DNA of 64,000 bases from Phytophthora quininea (taxonomy: Eukaryota; Oomycota; Peronosporomycetes; Peronosporales; Peronosporaceae), in contig JAAVTG010000538.1 of assembly GCA_011947345.1 (NCBI GenBank), positions 372,001-436,000 of the forward strand, given 5' to 3'. Shown here in pieces: positions 21,652 to 34,455 of this stretch (its first letter is position 1; each line of letters starts with the position of its first letter). Both the position numbers and the translations under genes were made by a program. The notes beneath the pieces were generated by a model. That model made no database searches. It was given only the letters and a program-made list of their open reading frames with translations, and was not told the origin of the DNA.

Positions 21652-21951
21652 TCAAGATGTAAGCGATGTTGTAGCGAGAAGTATCTCAAAGTACTCCAAC
21701 GAGCGATTAGTCTCCAGCATCAACAAAAGTGCAGCCACTTCGTCGGCAAAATTGGGAGTGTCGTACTGTCCCCAACCAGCTCCCCATCCATCCCAAGGCT
21801 TGTTGAGTCGCACACGCAGTCGGCGCAAGCATTTCAAAGGGGTAGGTAGAGTCGCTCAAATATCTCGAATGCGAAGTGGCATCGTGCCAATGAATTCTGC
21901 TCAAGGGGCTATCAGTACTTGACCTGTACTCGCATAAATCAAAGAACGCGT
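21652..21951 (-). pseudogene. LRR-like family copy D, 3' fragment
   Basis: The minus strand reads CLRRLRVRLNKPWDGWG and FADEVAALLLMLETNRSLEYF, homologous to the C-terminal end of copies B and C. Homology stops exactly at 21951, where the gypsy LTR begins, and resumes in the same gene at 34984. Confidence 0.65.
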
Positions 21952-22480
21952 TGTCGCGCACTGTGGGTCCCCTACGCGGGTCGGGTAGCTGTCTGTCGAG
22001 TTTGGTGAGAGGGGATTAGGAACACTAGTCACCGGTAGCCTCCAAGAACGGTCGATAGGAACGCTCGAGTAAATGAAAACCTTCTTAGTTAGACTTTAAA
22101 ACCTTCTTCTTGTCCTTGTAGGTCTTGGTCTTCGATACTCAAACGCTCTTCAAAGCCGACTTGGGGGCCGTAGGGGAAATGCACAACTAGGGTCGGCTCG
22201 GTGCAGCTTGCGAGGGCGGGCTACTTGATTCTCTGGCTCATACCTTGCTCCAGCCGCCATGCTCACTGCGCCTGCCGCCAATACATAGATTCTCTGTCCA
22301 CTTGGACCTTCACCTGGTCCTTACAAGCGTCCACCTCCTTGGCTACGCCAGGAATCAGCTGCTGCAGCCCTCTCGGGCACCTGCTCGACTGAAAGCTGAA
22401 CCGTTCCACGGAACGGTGGGGTTCCCTGGGCCACGGTTGAGGTATCCTGTTGCTTGATCCACGCGCCGCGGTGCGGGACA
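21952..22480 (-). repeat. 3' LTR of the gypsy element
   Basis: TGT...ACA termini. Same as the 5' LTR except for one extra C in the run near 21970. Contains three copies of the GAACGGT/ACCGTTC motif. Confidence 0.95.
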
Positions 22481-23599
22481 TCCTCCCCGACTCGGGTTCT
22501 GACGTCCCCGCAGAACCTCAGTGTTGCTCGAGTATTCACGTTCCAGCTCCTGCACAACCTGTCGAGATCGACGCAACTCCGCCTGGATTGCCACGGGCGA
22601 CCTCATTTCTCGCATCACTGGAGCCGTCCTTACCGAAGGGGCAGGGACTCTGGCAGTCGCTCGTCGACCGTTCTTCCTTCCACTCGCCCTTGCACTAGTC
22701 CTTGCTGGTCGACACGGCACGGTCGACTGTTCCAGTCCGCTCGAAATGGCAGCTTCGCCTGCTGCTCTATGGTCGAAACCTGCGCGAATGTGACTCCAGC
22801 CACGGCTAGCTACATTGTCGGGTGACATCTGCCGCAGTTCCTGGAAGACACCGACCTGTGCCAGCCAGTACAATCCCACCACGACCAGGACGCCGATTGC
22901 TGTGACGTCCTGCACCCACGAGCCCCACTCGAACACTCGACTGAGCACATTCAGACCGAACAGCACGAGCAGAGCACCTTGCCATCCACGGAGCACAACT
23001 TCTAGTACACGTAGAACGGTCAAGGGTAGGTAAAAGACGACCGCACAGACTAAGGCCACCAGCCAGAACGCTCCTAAGACCATGCCTTCAGCGCGTCTGT
23101 AAGACGCTACCGTGGCCCGGAGTGTTCCACGCCCGTATCGCAATGACGAGCCCCACAACGCTTGAACCGTGTCGGGCAGGTAAATGCACCAGAATTCGTG
23201 AAGCAGATCCCAATACTTGTATGCTAGTACTCCATACAAACCGTAGTCGTCCAGTCCAGCGTCAACGACTTCCATCGGTACCGAGAACGCAGCATCGAAG
23301 AGCGTCCATAGGTAGTCTCCTGGCGGCAACTCTCTGATGCCCTCGTCCTTCGCAACACAGATGTAGCCTTCCAAGATCCTGGCCGCCAGCTGCATGTGAA
23401 GCGTTCCAACGGCAACGGTGTTCGACACTACTCGTAGTCCGATGTTGCGTAGAGGAGCAGTAGTCACCCACACGAGGACCGTTCCACCTACCAGCACGGC
23501 ATACACGGGGTACAACTCGGGCCGACGGGCCCGATCCAGCAGTGACTCAGGTACCAGGAGTTGCTCCAGCGGCGACGTCGGAGCAGAAGGTGGCTCCAT
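22355..23599 (-). CDS. Multi-span membrane ORF in env position of the gypsy element
   Basis: 414 codons from ATG 23599, between the integrase end and the 3' LTR in the sense orientation, the place of env in env-bearing retroelements. Hydrophobic segments are visible near residues 30-50 (VYAVLVGGTVLVWV), about 175-205 (FWLVALVCAVVFYLPLTVL), about 210-225 and about 232-255 (IGVLVVVGLYWLAQVGVF), then a basic tail and a coiled-coil-like stretch (AELRRSRQVVQELEREY). No signal peptide, furin-type site or fusion peptide is evident, so an envelope protein is not supported. The last 42 codons run into the LTR. Function unknown. Confidence 0.6.
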   Translation of the reverse strand: MEPPSAPTSPLEQLLVPESLLDRARRPELYPVYAVLVGGTVLVWVTTAPLRNIGLRVVSNTVAVGTLHMQLAARILEGYICVAKDEGIRELPPGDYLWTLFDAAFSVPMEVVDAGLDDYGLYGVLAYKYWDLLHEFWCIYLPDTVQALWGSSLRYGRGTLRATVASYRRAEGMVLGAFWLVALVCAVVFYLPLTVLRVLEVVLRGWQGALLVLFGLNVLSRVFEWGSWVQDVTAIGVLVVVGLYWLAQVGVFQELRQMSPDNVASRGWSHIRAGFDHRAAGEAAISSGLEQSTVPCRPARTSARASGRKNGRRATARVPAPSVRTAPVMREMRSPVAIQAELRRSRQVVQELEREYSSNTEVLRGRQNPSRGGCPAPRRVDQATGYLNRGPGNPTVPWNGSAFSRAGAREGCSS

Positions 23600-23751
23600 T
23601 ACCACCCTGGCCTCTCTCCTAACTTGTTTCGCTAAGTGAAAGTCACGCCCTTGGCTGCTCTTTCCAGTAGTAGTCCGTTCCCATCTTTCAGTCAGTCTTG
23701 TCGCCCACTACGATCCCCACTATTCCCCTGTCTCTCGAGCTCACAACCAAG

Positions 23752-25391
23752 ATGGCGAAGAAGTCAGCGCCAGCTAAGTCTCCCGCGCGCTCCAAGGCCA
23801 CTGCCAAGGGCAAACGCCGTCGCGAGGAGGAGGACGAGGCGAGAGGGGTGCGGGCGGCACAGCAGCAGTTCTGGGAGTCGCTTCGCTGTGTCTTCTTTGA
23901 GAACGCTAGTTCCACAGGGCTCGGGACGGCCGACGCCTTAGCTAAGGCCGTCCTGGACTTCGAGAGCACCGATGGGCTTTGGAACGGTCCGATCACTTTG
24001 GTCCCACCGCCCGCCGAGTCCTCGTATCGCCGCAAGTTTGAGCGGCACCCCGACTTCGACGTCCCGGACGACTTTGACCAGACTGAAGGCCTCGCACCAC
24101 CGGCCAAGAAGCGGAAGACCTCGGCGGACACTGTTGTTGCTGCCGACAAAGCCACCTTCGGGTTCGAGTTGCCTTTTAACGTCGACCCGAATATCAGCGG
24201 CGATCTGAAGACCGTCTTCGAGAAGGCCCGCGCTAAGAAGCGCCTTCCGTACCAGTTGGCGTACCCGTGGAACGGTGTGGAGCTCTGGTATGATCCCGCT
24301 GCTTACCCGGAGGTGTACTTGGAACACTGGCGCTTTTGGAACAAGAATCGCGCCGTCTTCTGGCAGTGTTCTCTTCACCCGCCTCTCGCCAAGGAGGCCC
24401 AGGGAGCGTTCCGTAAGCAGAAGATGAATGTGAGACGAGCTCGCCTCCGCTTCATCAGTCTCTGCGTAGAGACTTGGGGACTGTTCGCGTTCCTGCGCCT
24501 GCTCGAAGAGGGGAACGATCAGCTGATGTGGCTTGGTGGGAAACCAGGTAAACGCAGTGTCGCGGCCAAGTCGAAGGAGTTCAAGGGCGACCCCGCGTTG
24601 GACCTGGCCGTGCTGTACACTACGGCGGAGCCTCGCTACCTTGCCAAGATCGAGGGCGCCTTGGACCCCAAGAAGATCGACTCGGACGGGTTTTCAAGCG
24701 TTCCGTCTCTGTTGTCTGTTTCGAGAGCACTGGACCCGGACACGGGCGTCGACGACCGGCTTTCTGATCGTGCCCTGGCTCGAGCCCGCCTCGACTTGGA
24801 AGCCCACAAGGAGCATCCGTCTGCTTGGATTGACGACGAGATAGCCCAGAAGCTCCTCACGAATGACCGCATCGGGCGCGTGAAGGTCGAGGACAAGGTC
24901 TACAAGCCGAAGGTCCATCAGTTCGACGAGAACGAGCGTAAGACCCCGGTTACTCGATCTTCAAGCGCAAGGACGGTTCCTTCGCAGCCCTCGCTCCCAA
25001 GAACGGTGGGCGGGCCGACTTTGACTGGGAGATCCTTCCATCGACGACCGTTCCCGACGACGGCGACATCGAGGATGAAGACGAGGACGATAAGCCTAAC
25101 GACGACTCCGCAAGCGAGGTCGCTCAGCAAGAGCTCTTCGGTGACGACGACGAAGCCGATGAAGGCGATGACGACGACCCCAAGGAAGCAGGAAAAGACG
25201 GCCAGGCAGGCGGCGACGACGACGGCGGAGGGGACTCGAAGGCCGGTCACGAACCTAAACGAGGGGAGAACCACCCCGACAGCGATCACGGCAAGGGACA
25301 GTCGAGCCCCAACGATGACAAATTAGCGCCCTCCAAGGACAAATCCTCCAAGCCGAAGCCCTCGCCCAAGTCGAAGGCCAAGTCCTCGTGA
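23752..25391 (+). CDS. Antisense accessory ORF of the gypsy element
   Basis: Lies opposite to gag-pol, convergent with pol and divergent from the membrane ORF, with about 150 bp between the two starts. From ATG 23752 it begins Lys/Ser/Ala-rich (MAKKSAPAKSPARSKATAKG), with a second basic patch PPAKKRKT near residue 125 that resembles a nuclear localisation signal. A conserved-looking middle follows (LPYQLAYPWNGVELWYDP, RARLRFISLCVETWGLFAFL). At the CCCC run 24944-24947 the frame shifts; in the next phase it continues as a long Asp/Glu-rich tail ending at TGA 25391. Over 540 codons in all. No family recognised; the layout suggests a nuclear protein. Confidence 0.65.
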
Positions 25392-25667
25392 TCGGCAACC
25401 GTTCCAAGGCCGCCATTCTCGATTCGGCGAAGCAACCCATCCTCCAGGCCACGCAAAACTTTCATCTCGTAGCGTTCCTCTTACCAATCTTAACAAGCAC
25501 CATGTGATCCGTTCCGGCCTCGTTATACATCCGTTCGATTTGCTCTCCTCGAGTCACACGAAAATATAAAGCATCAATCATATACAATATGTAAGTAAGC
25601 CTCCACCGGTGCGTCTTATCCACGCTTACAGTAGTTCTCCAGTAAGAGACCATGACGACAACTGTTC

Positions 25668-28600
25668 CTAGAACAGTATGTCGTTGTCTTCGGCGGCAAT
25701 ATTTGCATCAGCCAGCCGAACACTTCGCCGCAGTTCCGGCAGACCGCTCTCGCTGCGCTCAGCGTTCTCAAAGACCCGTATCATCACGTCGAAGGTAGGG
25801 CTAAGGGCGGAGGCAGCGATCCACCGAGTTTCGTACGTCGCCAGCAGAACTAAGTATTGTTTTTCTCGGCGCACTCGGCGCTTCGCCAGAATATCAACTA
25901 CCGGGAGGCTGGCGTTTGTGAACGCAGTTTCTTCGTCTCCAATTGTACGTCTCTCAATGAAACTCGTTCCAGGCAAGTCCTGCTCGATCAGAGGGCCGGC
26001 GCCATCACTCCCTGGATCGGTCTCCACCCCTTCCGGGACTTCTGTAGGGAATGGTCGGCTCCAAAGTCCCCGGAACCGCTTTAGCCTGTTCACATTGACA
26101 GTTACAACACGGTCCGGGTGACTGGGAATCGCTATTCGGTAAGCGTTCTCGTTGACCGTTCCTACGACACGGTAAGGTCCATGCCAGGCAAAAGCTAACT
26201 TCTTTGACGTCCTCGTTCCTCTCTTTGCTCGAAAGAACTGGTACACCCACACGGGATCACCTACCGCAAACGCCACGGAGACCTGTTGTTCCAAGCGTCT
26301 CTCATGTCGATCTTGAGCTTTAATCAGTTGCCGCTCTACTAGTCGTCGTGAATCCCGAAGAGATAGGTATAATTTCCGTCGATAATCAGCTACCTCGTTA
26401 CTCCGCCAATCCTTCGAAGTGTTTAGGAACGCTAAATCCAAGGGCAATACTGGTTCTCGTCCGTAAAGTGAGAAGAACGGTGAGTCACCCAAAGCTTCAT
26501 GGTAGGAGGTACGGTATGCGAACAGAACTCTCTGTAAGTAGAGATCCCAGTCCTGTTGTGTTTCGCCAACATACATCTTCAGCATACCTATCAGCGTCCC
26601 ATTGAACCGTTCCACTAGTCCTTGCGTCTGAGGATGGTATGCTGAGCCAAAGTACTTCTTAATTCCAAGCGTGGTGTACAGGGACCGTGCCAGCTCGGAC
26701 GTAAAGTTCGAGCCACGGTCGCTCAGCAAACGCTCCGGCACTCCATGTCGGGAAATGACCCCATCAATCATCACCTCAACAAAGGTAATGGTGTCCAGTG
26801 CAGCGACTGCGAACGCTTCGGCCCACCTGGTGAAATAGTCCACGAACACTAGGATGAACTTGTTGCCTCTCGGAGTTTCCTTCAACGGTCCAACTGCATC
26901 TACTACTAGCAGAGAGAAGGGCCCTCCGAGTTGTTGCACTGGCATTCGCTGCATGAGACCGTTACGCCAGGGCCGGTGCCCCTTTCCACTCCCGCACACT
27001 TGGCAAGAACGGACATACTCGGTCACATCGCGCTTCCATCCGTGCCAGTACGCGTGTTTCCTAACCTTATCGAGCGTTTTCTTCTGTCCCACGTGTGCCG
27101 CGAACACATCCGTGTGGCAGTAGTGTAAAACAGTTTCTATGAAGTCAACGGGGATAACAGGAACGGTTATGGACCGAGCATGGCCTCCAGCGGCCTTTAA
27201 GTGCACCTTCCTCATCAGGGCACCGTTCTCCACAGTGTAATGCGGTGCCATTTGGAGTGTTCTTGCGCGTAGCTGTGCGTCCAATGCCAGAGCTCCATCA
27301 CGCAAGAATGCTACCAGCGCCTGTATCCATGGCGTTCTCTGTTGTTCATCCACAAACTTTTCACGATCTAATCCGAACTGGTCTATTGGCGAGGGCAATA
27401 CATTGCTTGGATCCTTCTGCTCTTCATCTTCTTGTTCCTCTTGCGGCGGTGGTGGTGGCGCTTCCGTCCCATCACTGTTCTCTACTTCCACCGCCTCCGT
27501 TAGCTCGCTCTCACTGCGTTCGGAACCGTTCCCTCGGAGTGTTCCACTCTCCCCGACTCGATCGAAACTCTGTTCTTCGGGAGAGTCGACTTCATTCAAT
27601 AGATCCTGCATAGTGACAGCGTTCACTGTAGCCGTATACAATCGCGACAATCCGTCGGCGTGCCCCATGGCCGTTCCTGGCTTGTGGAACACACGGAATC
27701 GAAGCTGTGACAACTCCATTGCCCACCGTGCTAACTTAGCGTTGTCTGTACGGTTGTTAGGGCTGAACACCCATGTGAGGGCCTTGTGATCAGTATATAG
27801 ATCGAACTCCCGACGGTCAAGGTAGCACCTAAACTTACGAGTCGCCCAAACAATTCCCCAGCACTCAATCTCGGACGTTCCGTTCACCTTGGAGATCCAG
27901 TTTCGCTGAGAACCTATTAGCAGCTTACTCGCATACGCAATGGCACGATCGTTACTGTCCACCTCCTGCATAAGGCAGGCTCCGACCGCCAAATGCGAAG
28001 AGTCTACGAACAGCTTGAAGCGCTTCGTGAAGTCGGGATATACGAGGATCGGGGTTTCATCAGCCGTCGCTTCAGCTGCCGGAACGCTGACTCACAGTCC
28101 TCCGTCCACTGGAATCCCACACCGTTTTGTTTCAGTCTTTCGATAGGCGCCGAGATGGCGGCATATCCTGGGATGTATCTACGGAAGTAGCTTGTCAGGC
28201 CCAGGAACGCTCGCACTGTGTGCAAATCATGAGGTCGTTGGACGTTCAGCACTGCTTTGACCTTCTCCGGGTTTGGCAAAATTCCTGACGGCGTCACGAT
28301 GTGACCGAGGAACGCTACCTGGTCCCTCCCCAGTGACATTTCTTCATCTTTAGCTTGAAACCCGCCGCACGGAACCGTTCCAAGACTTGACGAAGTCGAA
28401 TGAGGTGTGTAGGGAAATCTTCGCTGAACACAACACAGTCATCGAGATAAACTAAGCATGTTCTCCACTTAAGATCCACTAAAACGTTCTCCATCAAGCG
28501 TTCAAATGCCGGTACAGCGTTGCACAGGCCGAAAGGCATCACCAACCACTCGAACAGTCCAAATTTACTCGTGAACGCTGTCTTCTCCACACTATTCTTT

Positions 28601-30132
28601 GCCATCGGAACGTTCCAGTAACCAGAGGCGATGTCCATGGTTGAGAACAGTTTAGCGTTCCCCAACACATCCAATATGTCATCAATTAAAGGCATGGGGT
28701 AACAATCCTTTACCGTTACAGCGTTCAGGCGACGGTAATCAATGCAGAAACGGATTCCGCCGTCCGGTTTCCTGATCATCAGCACGGGACTAGCCCATGG
28801 ACTCACGGACGGTCTGATCAGCCCCAGATCCAGATATTGCTGGATCTCGGCTTCCATAACTTCACCTTCTGCCTGCGATACTCGGTACGGTCGCTGTTTC
28901 AGAGGGGAATGGTCACCAGTGTCGATCGAGAACTCCAACAGATCCGTTCTTCCTGGTCTCTTCGAAGTCTCGACGAACAAGTCCTTGAAAGTGTTCAATT
29001 CCGCTGTCAGCAACCGTTGCTGTTCTTCGCTCAACTTGGAACCGGTAAAATCAACTTCCAGACCGTTCTCATCGTTCATTTCGAGGCCTGGCATTCGTTG
29101 TTGAGGACCGTTCTGACGAGCAGGAGCTCCCACTGCTCCAATAACTTCACTGACTGACACTCTGCCTGCTGCTGTCTTCTTACCATCCTCGGAACGCTCA
29201 ATTTCGAAAGCGGACTCGGGAACCACGGTCACACCGGCCACTCTCGTACCTCGTTCTAGCACTACTTCTTCTGCTGAGGCGTTGCAAACTTCCACAAGCA
29301 CCTTTCCCTGGGTAACAGTACAGAGTGTTCTCGCGACTCGCACAGTCGGATCTAGTGTAGCTAAACCTTCGACGAGGACCGTTGCTTTGTCAGTCACCGC
29401 GGAGGGGACATCCGCCACCACCAGAGCTTGACCGCCGGGTACCAGACGGATCGAGCTCGAAACTCTCGAGGTGTACGTCTCCTCGACGCGCGTGACTCCT
29501 AACTGGAACACTTCGCCTGTGTCCTTGAGCGTCATTGTCCGGTCCTCAATGTCTACTACTGCACGAAACGCCGCTAGCGTATCCGTTCCAAGAACAGTGT
29601 CGATGTGCAAGTCCTCTGCAACCACGAACGGGAGTAACTTCTCCAGTGATCCCAGCCGAATGAGAAGGTCGATAACACCTCGAACCTTCAAAGGTGACCC
29701 TGCAACGCCGTTCAAATTCCCTTGGTACGGTCGCAACGGGGCCGAAGCACGCCCCAAGCGTTTTAGCACTTTTCGATCCACCAGACTCACTATAGCACCA
29801 GTGTCTGCAAGCATTTTCGCGGGCGTGTCTTCAATAAACCCTGCCGACACTGCCTCAACCCCGTCGACGCAGGCGTACTGGATGGAGCAGATCACTCTCT
29901 TACCACCCGGAACAACGCTTGGACCGTTCTCGGCATCGCCTTGGTCAACCGGATCGCCGACTTCACACAGTCCAGCCCTACGAGGACGCGGCTGCTCGAG
30001 CTCTCGCTCCACCATTTCCAGGTAGAGGTAGGGGTCGTCCTCAACTTCAGGGAACGGTCCCCTGTCGCTCAACGGTTCCGACTCAGTCACCCGCGGTGGA
30101 CGGTCGAAAGTCACTCTCTTGGTCGGCGCCAT
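25668..30132 (-). CDS. pol: Gypsy pol: protease, RT, RNase H, integrase, chromodomain
   Basis: Frame 1 (28315-30132) holds an aspartic protease with DTGA near 29810, then RT motifs (SPWASPVLMIRKPDGG, FSTMDIASGYW, catalytic YLDD near 28450). After the CCCC run at 28328-28331 the frame shifts to 28004-28339 (FLGHIVTPSGI, end of RT), and after GGGG at 28051-28054 to 25668-27992. That frame holds RNase H (YTDHKALTW), an integrase HHCC zinc site (HTDVFAAHVGQKK, CQVC), integrase core (DAVGPL, DRGSNF, Glu in LVERFNG) and a chromodomain-like C terminus (KQYLVLLATYETRW). Both shifts are repaired by a single added base and every catalytic motif is present, so the breaks may be sequence errors. The chromodomain places it with chromoviruses. 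Confidence 0.9.
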
Positions 30133-30162
30133 ACGTGATTGTGGAGATGTAAGGGTTGACTC

Positions 30163-31850
30163 CTACGAGACTGTGGAGACGTAAGGGTCGACGCCATACG
30201 CGACTGTGAAGATGCACGCCGTCCTCGAGAACCGTTTCTTCGGAGGATTTTGGTGACGATCATCGGGGCCGTTATCTCGTACACCTGTCGCGCTCGGTCC
30301 AAGACCTGTCCTAGCACCTCGTCTCCCATAACTAAGCCAGCCCGAGCCAGCAGTTCTCGCGCGCGCCTCGTCGAAGGCGGCAACTTCTACCTTGCCTCGC
30401 TCCGGGGTACACCGTCGTCCGGAGGGTCTACAGGCTCTGCCGCGCGCTGGCGGCGGCGCCTTCGCAAACGAGATCATACACCAGTTGGCGCGCTAGCGAG
30501 CGCCACTTCTTGTCGCGTCCGAGCTCCGCACGACCAATTCCGGCCACGCAAGCGACGACAACTTCATTGTCCAACGGCACCAGTAAGTTCTCTCGCACCG
30601 TGTCTTCGTCTACTGGAACGGTCACCTTGGAACGTTTTTAATCTCTACTTCCCCAGGGTCTAGATCCAGCCCCGGTGCTGGCGGATCCTCACACACAGTT
30701 CTCGCTTTGACCGCCAACACAGGCTTCGCTACAGACTCCACTGCCTTCCGGAAGTCGCGGTTCGCTCTCTTGGCCTCTTCGCTCTGTGCCAGAGTCTCGT
30801 CGAACCAAGTCAACCAATACTCCGGCGTCGACTGTTCCCCGGTGAAGCGTTCCTTGTGCGCTCCAACACGTCCTCGGAGATCCCGAGGATCTCACTCAAC
30901 TCGACCGTACTCGGCGGCTTCAAGCGTTCTGCGTTCTCCTTCATTCGGCGTTTGAGTGCGACCTCGTCGAGCGGGTATAACCGTTCCTCGATCTCTTTGT
31001 CGTACTCCTCAGGTTCTTCCTCAGCGGGACCTTCTTCACCCTGCTCCCACGCGTCCAGTTCTTCATCCGTGAACAATGGAGCGTGGTCCTCGATGGAAGG
31101 ACACGGCTTTGCCTCACCGTTCCGTTCCACGTCCTTCTCTACTTCACACCGAATTCTCGGCGTTTCTTCTTCGGCCGAATCCCTGGCCATTTCCTCTGAG
31201 TCTCTCCCCAACTCGGGCAACACCACAGAACCCTCTTTGCTCACCGTTCTCGTCCCTTTGCCGAGGTCCGGTTTTGACTCTGACGATGCCGTTAAATTCA
31301 CGTCGACACTCGACCCCGAAGTCTTCACCTGACCATTCCTCCGCTCAGACGCGAGCGGCTTCGCCTCGCTGGCCTGAATGTTTGCTAGCAACGGAGCTGC
31401 CGAAGGAAAAACGGTTCCTTGACACTTGGTAGCCCCCGTTCCAGCGTCGGGTAACGGATCCCCTACCGTTCCCGTGTTTACCATACGACCGTTCTTCCCT
31501 GACGATCGACATTTCTTCTTCTTGGGATCACCCTGCCCAATATTCTCCGGTACTCGGCGCAACTGGCCGTTCTTTTCCACTTTGTCCTTGTTCTCTGACG
31601 GCCCGGACTTGGCCGACGTCGCTGTCCCCGCGACTTTACTCGTTTTCACTTCACTCGTCTTCACCTTCTCGACGGGCAGCACAATCTCGACTGTGCTCAC
31701 CCTCACACGATCACTTGCTTGCCTTTTCACTGTTCCACTGTTCTCTCGGTCGTCGACAGGAACGCCACCAACTTGGTTCGTCCCCGCCGCTATCACCGGA
31801 GCCACCGTTCCCGTTTGCACTCCTTCACGGGCCTCTCCGGTGCTCCTCAC
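30163..31850 (-). CDS. Gag-pol linker ORF of the gypsy element, broken
   Basis: A 346-codon frame (30810-31850) between the gag stop and the protease, followed by shorter frames to 30163 in other phases. Composition is charged and of low complexity (VEIVLPVEKVKTSEVKTSK, later acidic EEGPAEEEPEEYDKEIEERL). No domain recognised. Probably a spacer part of the gag-pol polyprotein interrupted by indels rather than a separate gene. Confidence 0.45.
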
Positions 31851-31909
31851 TACGCCGCCTGCCAGACAAGGGGAGGGAGCGACGCTCTCCTTCCCCTCCC
31901 CTGTCCTCC

Positions 31910-34385
31910 CTATTGACGGGCAGGAGCGGTCGCCGGAGCAGAACTAGCAGGAGCAGCCACAGTTCTCGCTTCCCGCTGCGCCATACCGAGTAAAACTTGG
32001 ACGAGCGGACAGTTTGCCATAGAATGGTCCTCGCTCTGACAGAACCCGCAGCGATCGCGACGCCCCTGGCCTCCACCAGATCCACCGTTCCGAGAAGCGG
32101 TACACTCCATGGAGTAATGACCCAGTACGCCGCACCGACGACAGACACCGTTCCTACGAGTGCACGTATCACGGCCGTGACCACGGCGGTCACAACGCCC
32201 ACACACGATGTCTCCCTCTTGGGTGTACCGGTCCGCGGCCTGACGGATCCCCTGGAATCGAGTGTTCTGCGCTCCAGCGTTCACTGGCGCGGTTTGCACC
32301 GGAGCCACTGTAGAACGGTTCCGCGGAGACCTTGGAGCTTGCAACATTTGCTGTTGTTGCGCCAGCATGGACTGCATCTGCTGCATCATGTCCATCATCT
32401 GGGACTGTGAAGACTGACCACCGTTCCCGACATCACCAGCGAAGTCTTCATCACGCTCAACAGGTATCTGCATGTTCTTGAACAGTAGAATCATGACTGC
32501 TTCCTCGATCGAAGTCACCATTGTAGTTTGGAGCGCAGCCGTCCACACACTGTTCCGTATCCCTGCTAGGAAGTACTGGTAACGCATGAGAGAGTCGAGA
32601 ATGCTGGCCTCGTCACACAAGTCACGGATGCGATCAGCCCACTCTTCTACGGATTCACCCCGAGAACGCTTGGTATTCTTCAACCGTTCCATCATTTGAG
32701 GAGGTGAAATACACAGGAATCGGTTGTGGAAACGGATCCTCAGCGTCTCGAAGTTCACGATGCGTGAGTGTGCCCACCAGTCCTCACCAGTCTTGCCCTT
32801 TACGCAGCGCCTGAACACAGTCATCCGCAGGTCGTCATCCATCCCACGGGTGATTCTTTCAAACTCGGCCCAGAACGCTCTCGCCTTCTCGACTGTAGAG
32901 CCATCTGAGTAGAAAGGATTTATGAGGTCCACTGCATTCTTGATAGAAGGACTCAAGTGGACGCGCGAAACGGTCGGCGCTGCAGGCTGCCCAGTTGGAA
33001 CACTCGTTCCCCACGCACCATAGGAATGGTTCGGGGGCGGCAGCAGCCCGGTATTTGGCAAACCTCCTCCGTACCCCATGGGAGGAGCGTTCGAGACGGT
33101 CGGAACCGGGGCGATGCAGGAACGGTCGACGTCGGTACTTGCCGCCTAGGCCACCAGGCCGACAGCGCAGCCAGCTCGCTGGCCGAGAACAGTCTCGAAG
33201 CTGGAATAGACGTCGCAGTGCTCGCCGGCACGGTCGTACGAGTCGGAGGTTGAGTCCACGCTTGACTCGCAGCAGGTTCCGGCTGGTTTGGCGTTACTGA
33301 GGCGGGCTGCGGACTGGCAGCGGGCGCTTGAGACGCCGTTCCCCAACCAAAGTCGCACTCGCCGTGCTCGGGGCGGTTGTTGATAGCCTTGGTAGCCATT
33401 GTAACCTTGCGACGGCAGACTGCCTTGCGGAAGCGGACTGCTTGAAGCGGCCGCACCGGGCGTCGTCCTCAGGAACGGTTGCGTGAACGCCAAGCCGCCG
33501 GCACTACCTGATAGAGTCCAGCCGCCATAGCTAGCGATCGCTCCACGAGGCGTCGACGCAGGAGCACTCGACTGGGGGTCGGCGGAGGTACCGCTCCATA
33601 TGGATAGGTGGTACCACCCGCATTGTGTAACAGTCGCGCCGGACTCCCTGACTGTTCCACACCGACAGACTCCGTTCTCTCCACAATCGCTGGTGCCGCC
33701 GACGGCGCCGCCGTCATTGGGGCCGCAGTCGTCGTCACGCTTGACACGGCGCCCACCGTTCCCTGGCCGTACCCAGTGCTCATCCGATCCACGCTCATCG
33801 CTGGAGGAGCTGGGGACGGGGACGGTTCCTCAGTCGGAGACGCCACTGTCACTGCGGCTGGGCCCGGGGAGCGTTCCCGGCGGGCACGCGCTCTACGGTG
33901 CCAGTCATCGTCTCGCTCCTCAGAGTGGAGTGGGAACCCTTCCCTTAAGAGGATCGCTCGGATGTTCCTGCCGAGCCATCTTCGACCAGCTGGCGAGGTG
34001 ACAATTGACGGCCTTTGTCCCGGCTCAACGTCAACTTCGTCCCCGAGAAACCTTCGTCAAACTCTCCTCTCTCGGCGGCCGCAAGGAAGTCGGCAGGAAT
34101 GTCGGGCAATACCCCGCTGTTCCTGGCACGGACTTCCGCCACCGTTACTAGCTCCTCCTCGGGGACGCCTTGGGTGATGAGGACCGTGCGTAACCGTTCC
34201 AGGTCGCCAGCTCGCATGTCGTTTAGAGCCTCGACAACTGGCCCAGCATTAGACGTAGCCGTTCCTTGCGGGGTGCCGACCGTCTCGACTTCGACGTGCG
34301 CTACTTGCTCGTCGTCACTCGACTCAGACGGTTCCTCGCCTCGCGGGTCCATCGTGAAGATACTCCCCACGTTCTCCAACTCCAA
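31910..34385 (-). CDS. gag: Gypsy gag with three CCHC zinc knuckles, frame broken 5'
   Basis: The 389-codon 3' frame (31910-33079) has a retrotransposon gag domain (FYSDGSTVEKARAFWAEFE, DWWAHSRIVNFETLRIRF) and three CCHC knuckles in the C-x2-C-x4-H-x4-C spacing (CGRCDRRGHGRDTC, CRRCGVLGHYSMEC, CGFCQSEDHSMANC). The N-terminal half is Pro/Ala/Thr-rich and spread over several phases back to an acidic start at 34385. Breaks occur at the G runs 33574-33578 and 33108-33111 (each needing one more base) and at about 33970 and about 33340. Gag packages the element RNA into particles. Confidence 0.85.
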
Positions 34386-34455
34386 CCGTTCTTCGGCACA
34401 CTCGTGCCTTTCTCCTCTCTCCTCAACTAGAAGCTACCCTGCTTCTCCACCAAAC

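Noticed and set aside
22355..23605. Envelope glycoprotein
   Set aside because: The position fits env, but there is no signal peptide, cleavage site or single C-terminal anchor; it is a multi-span protein, so it was called an accessory membrane ORF.
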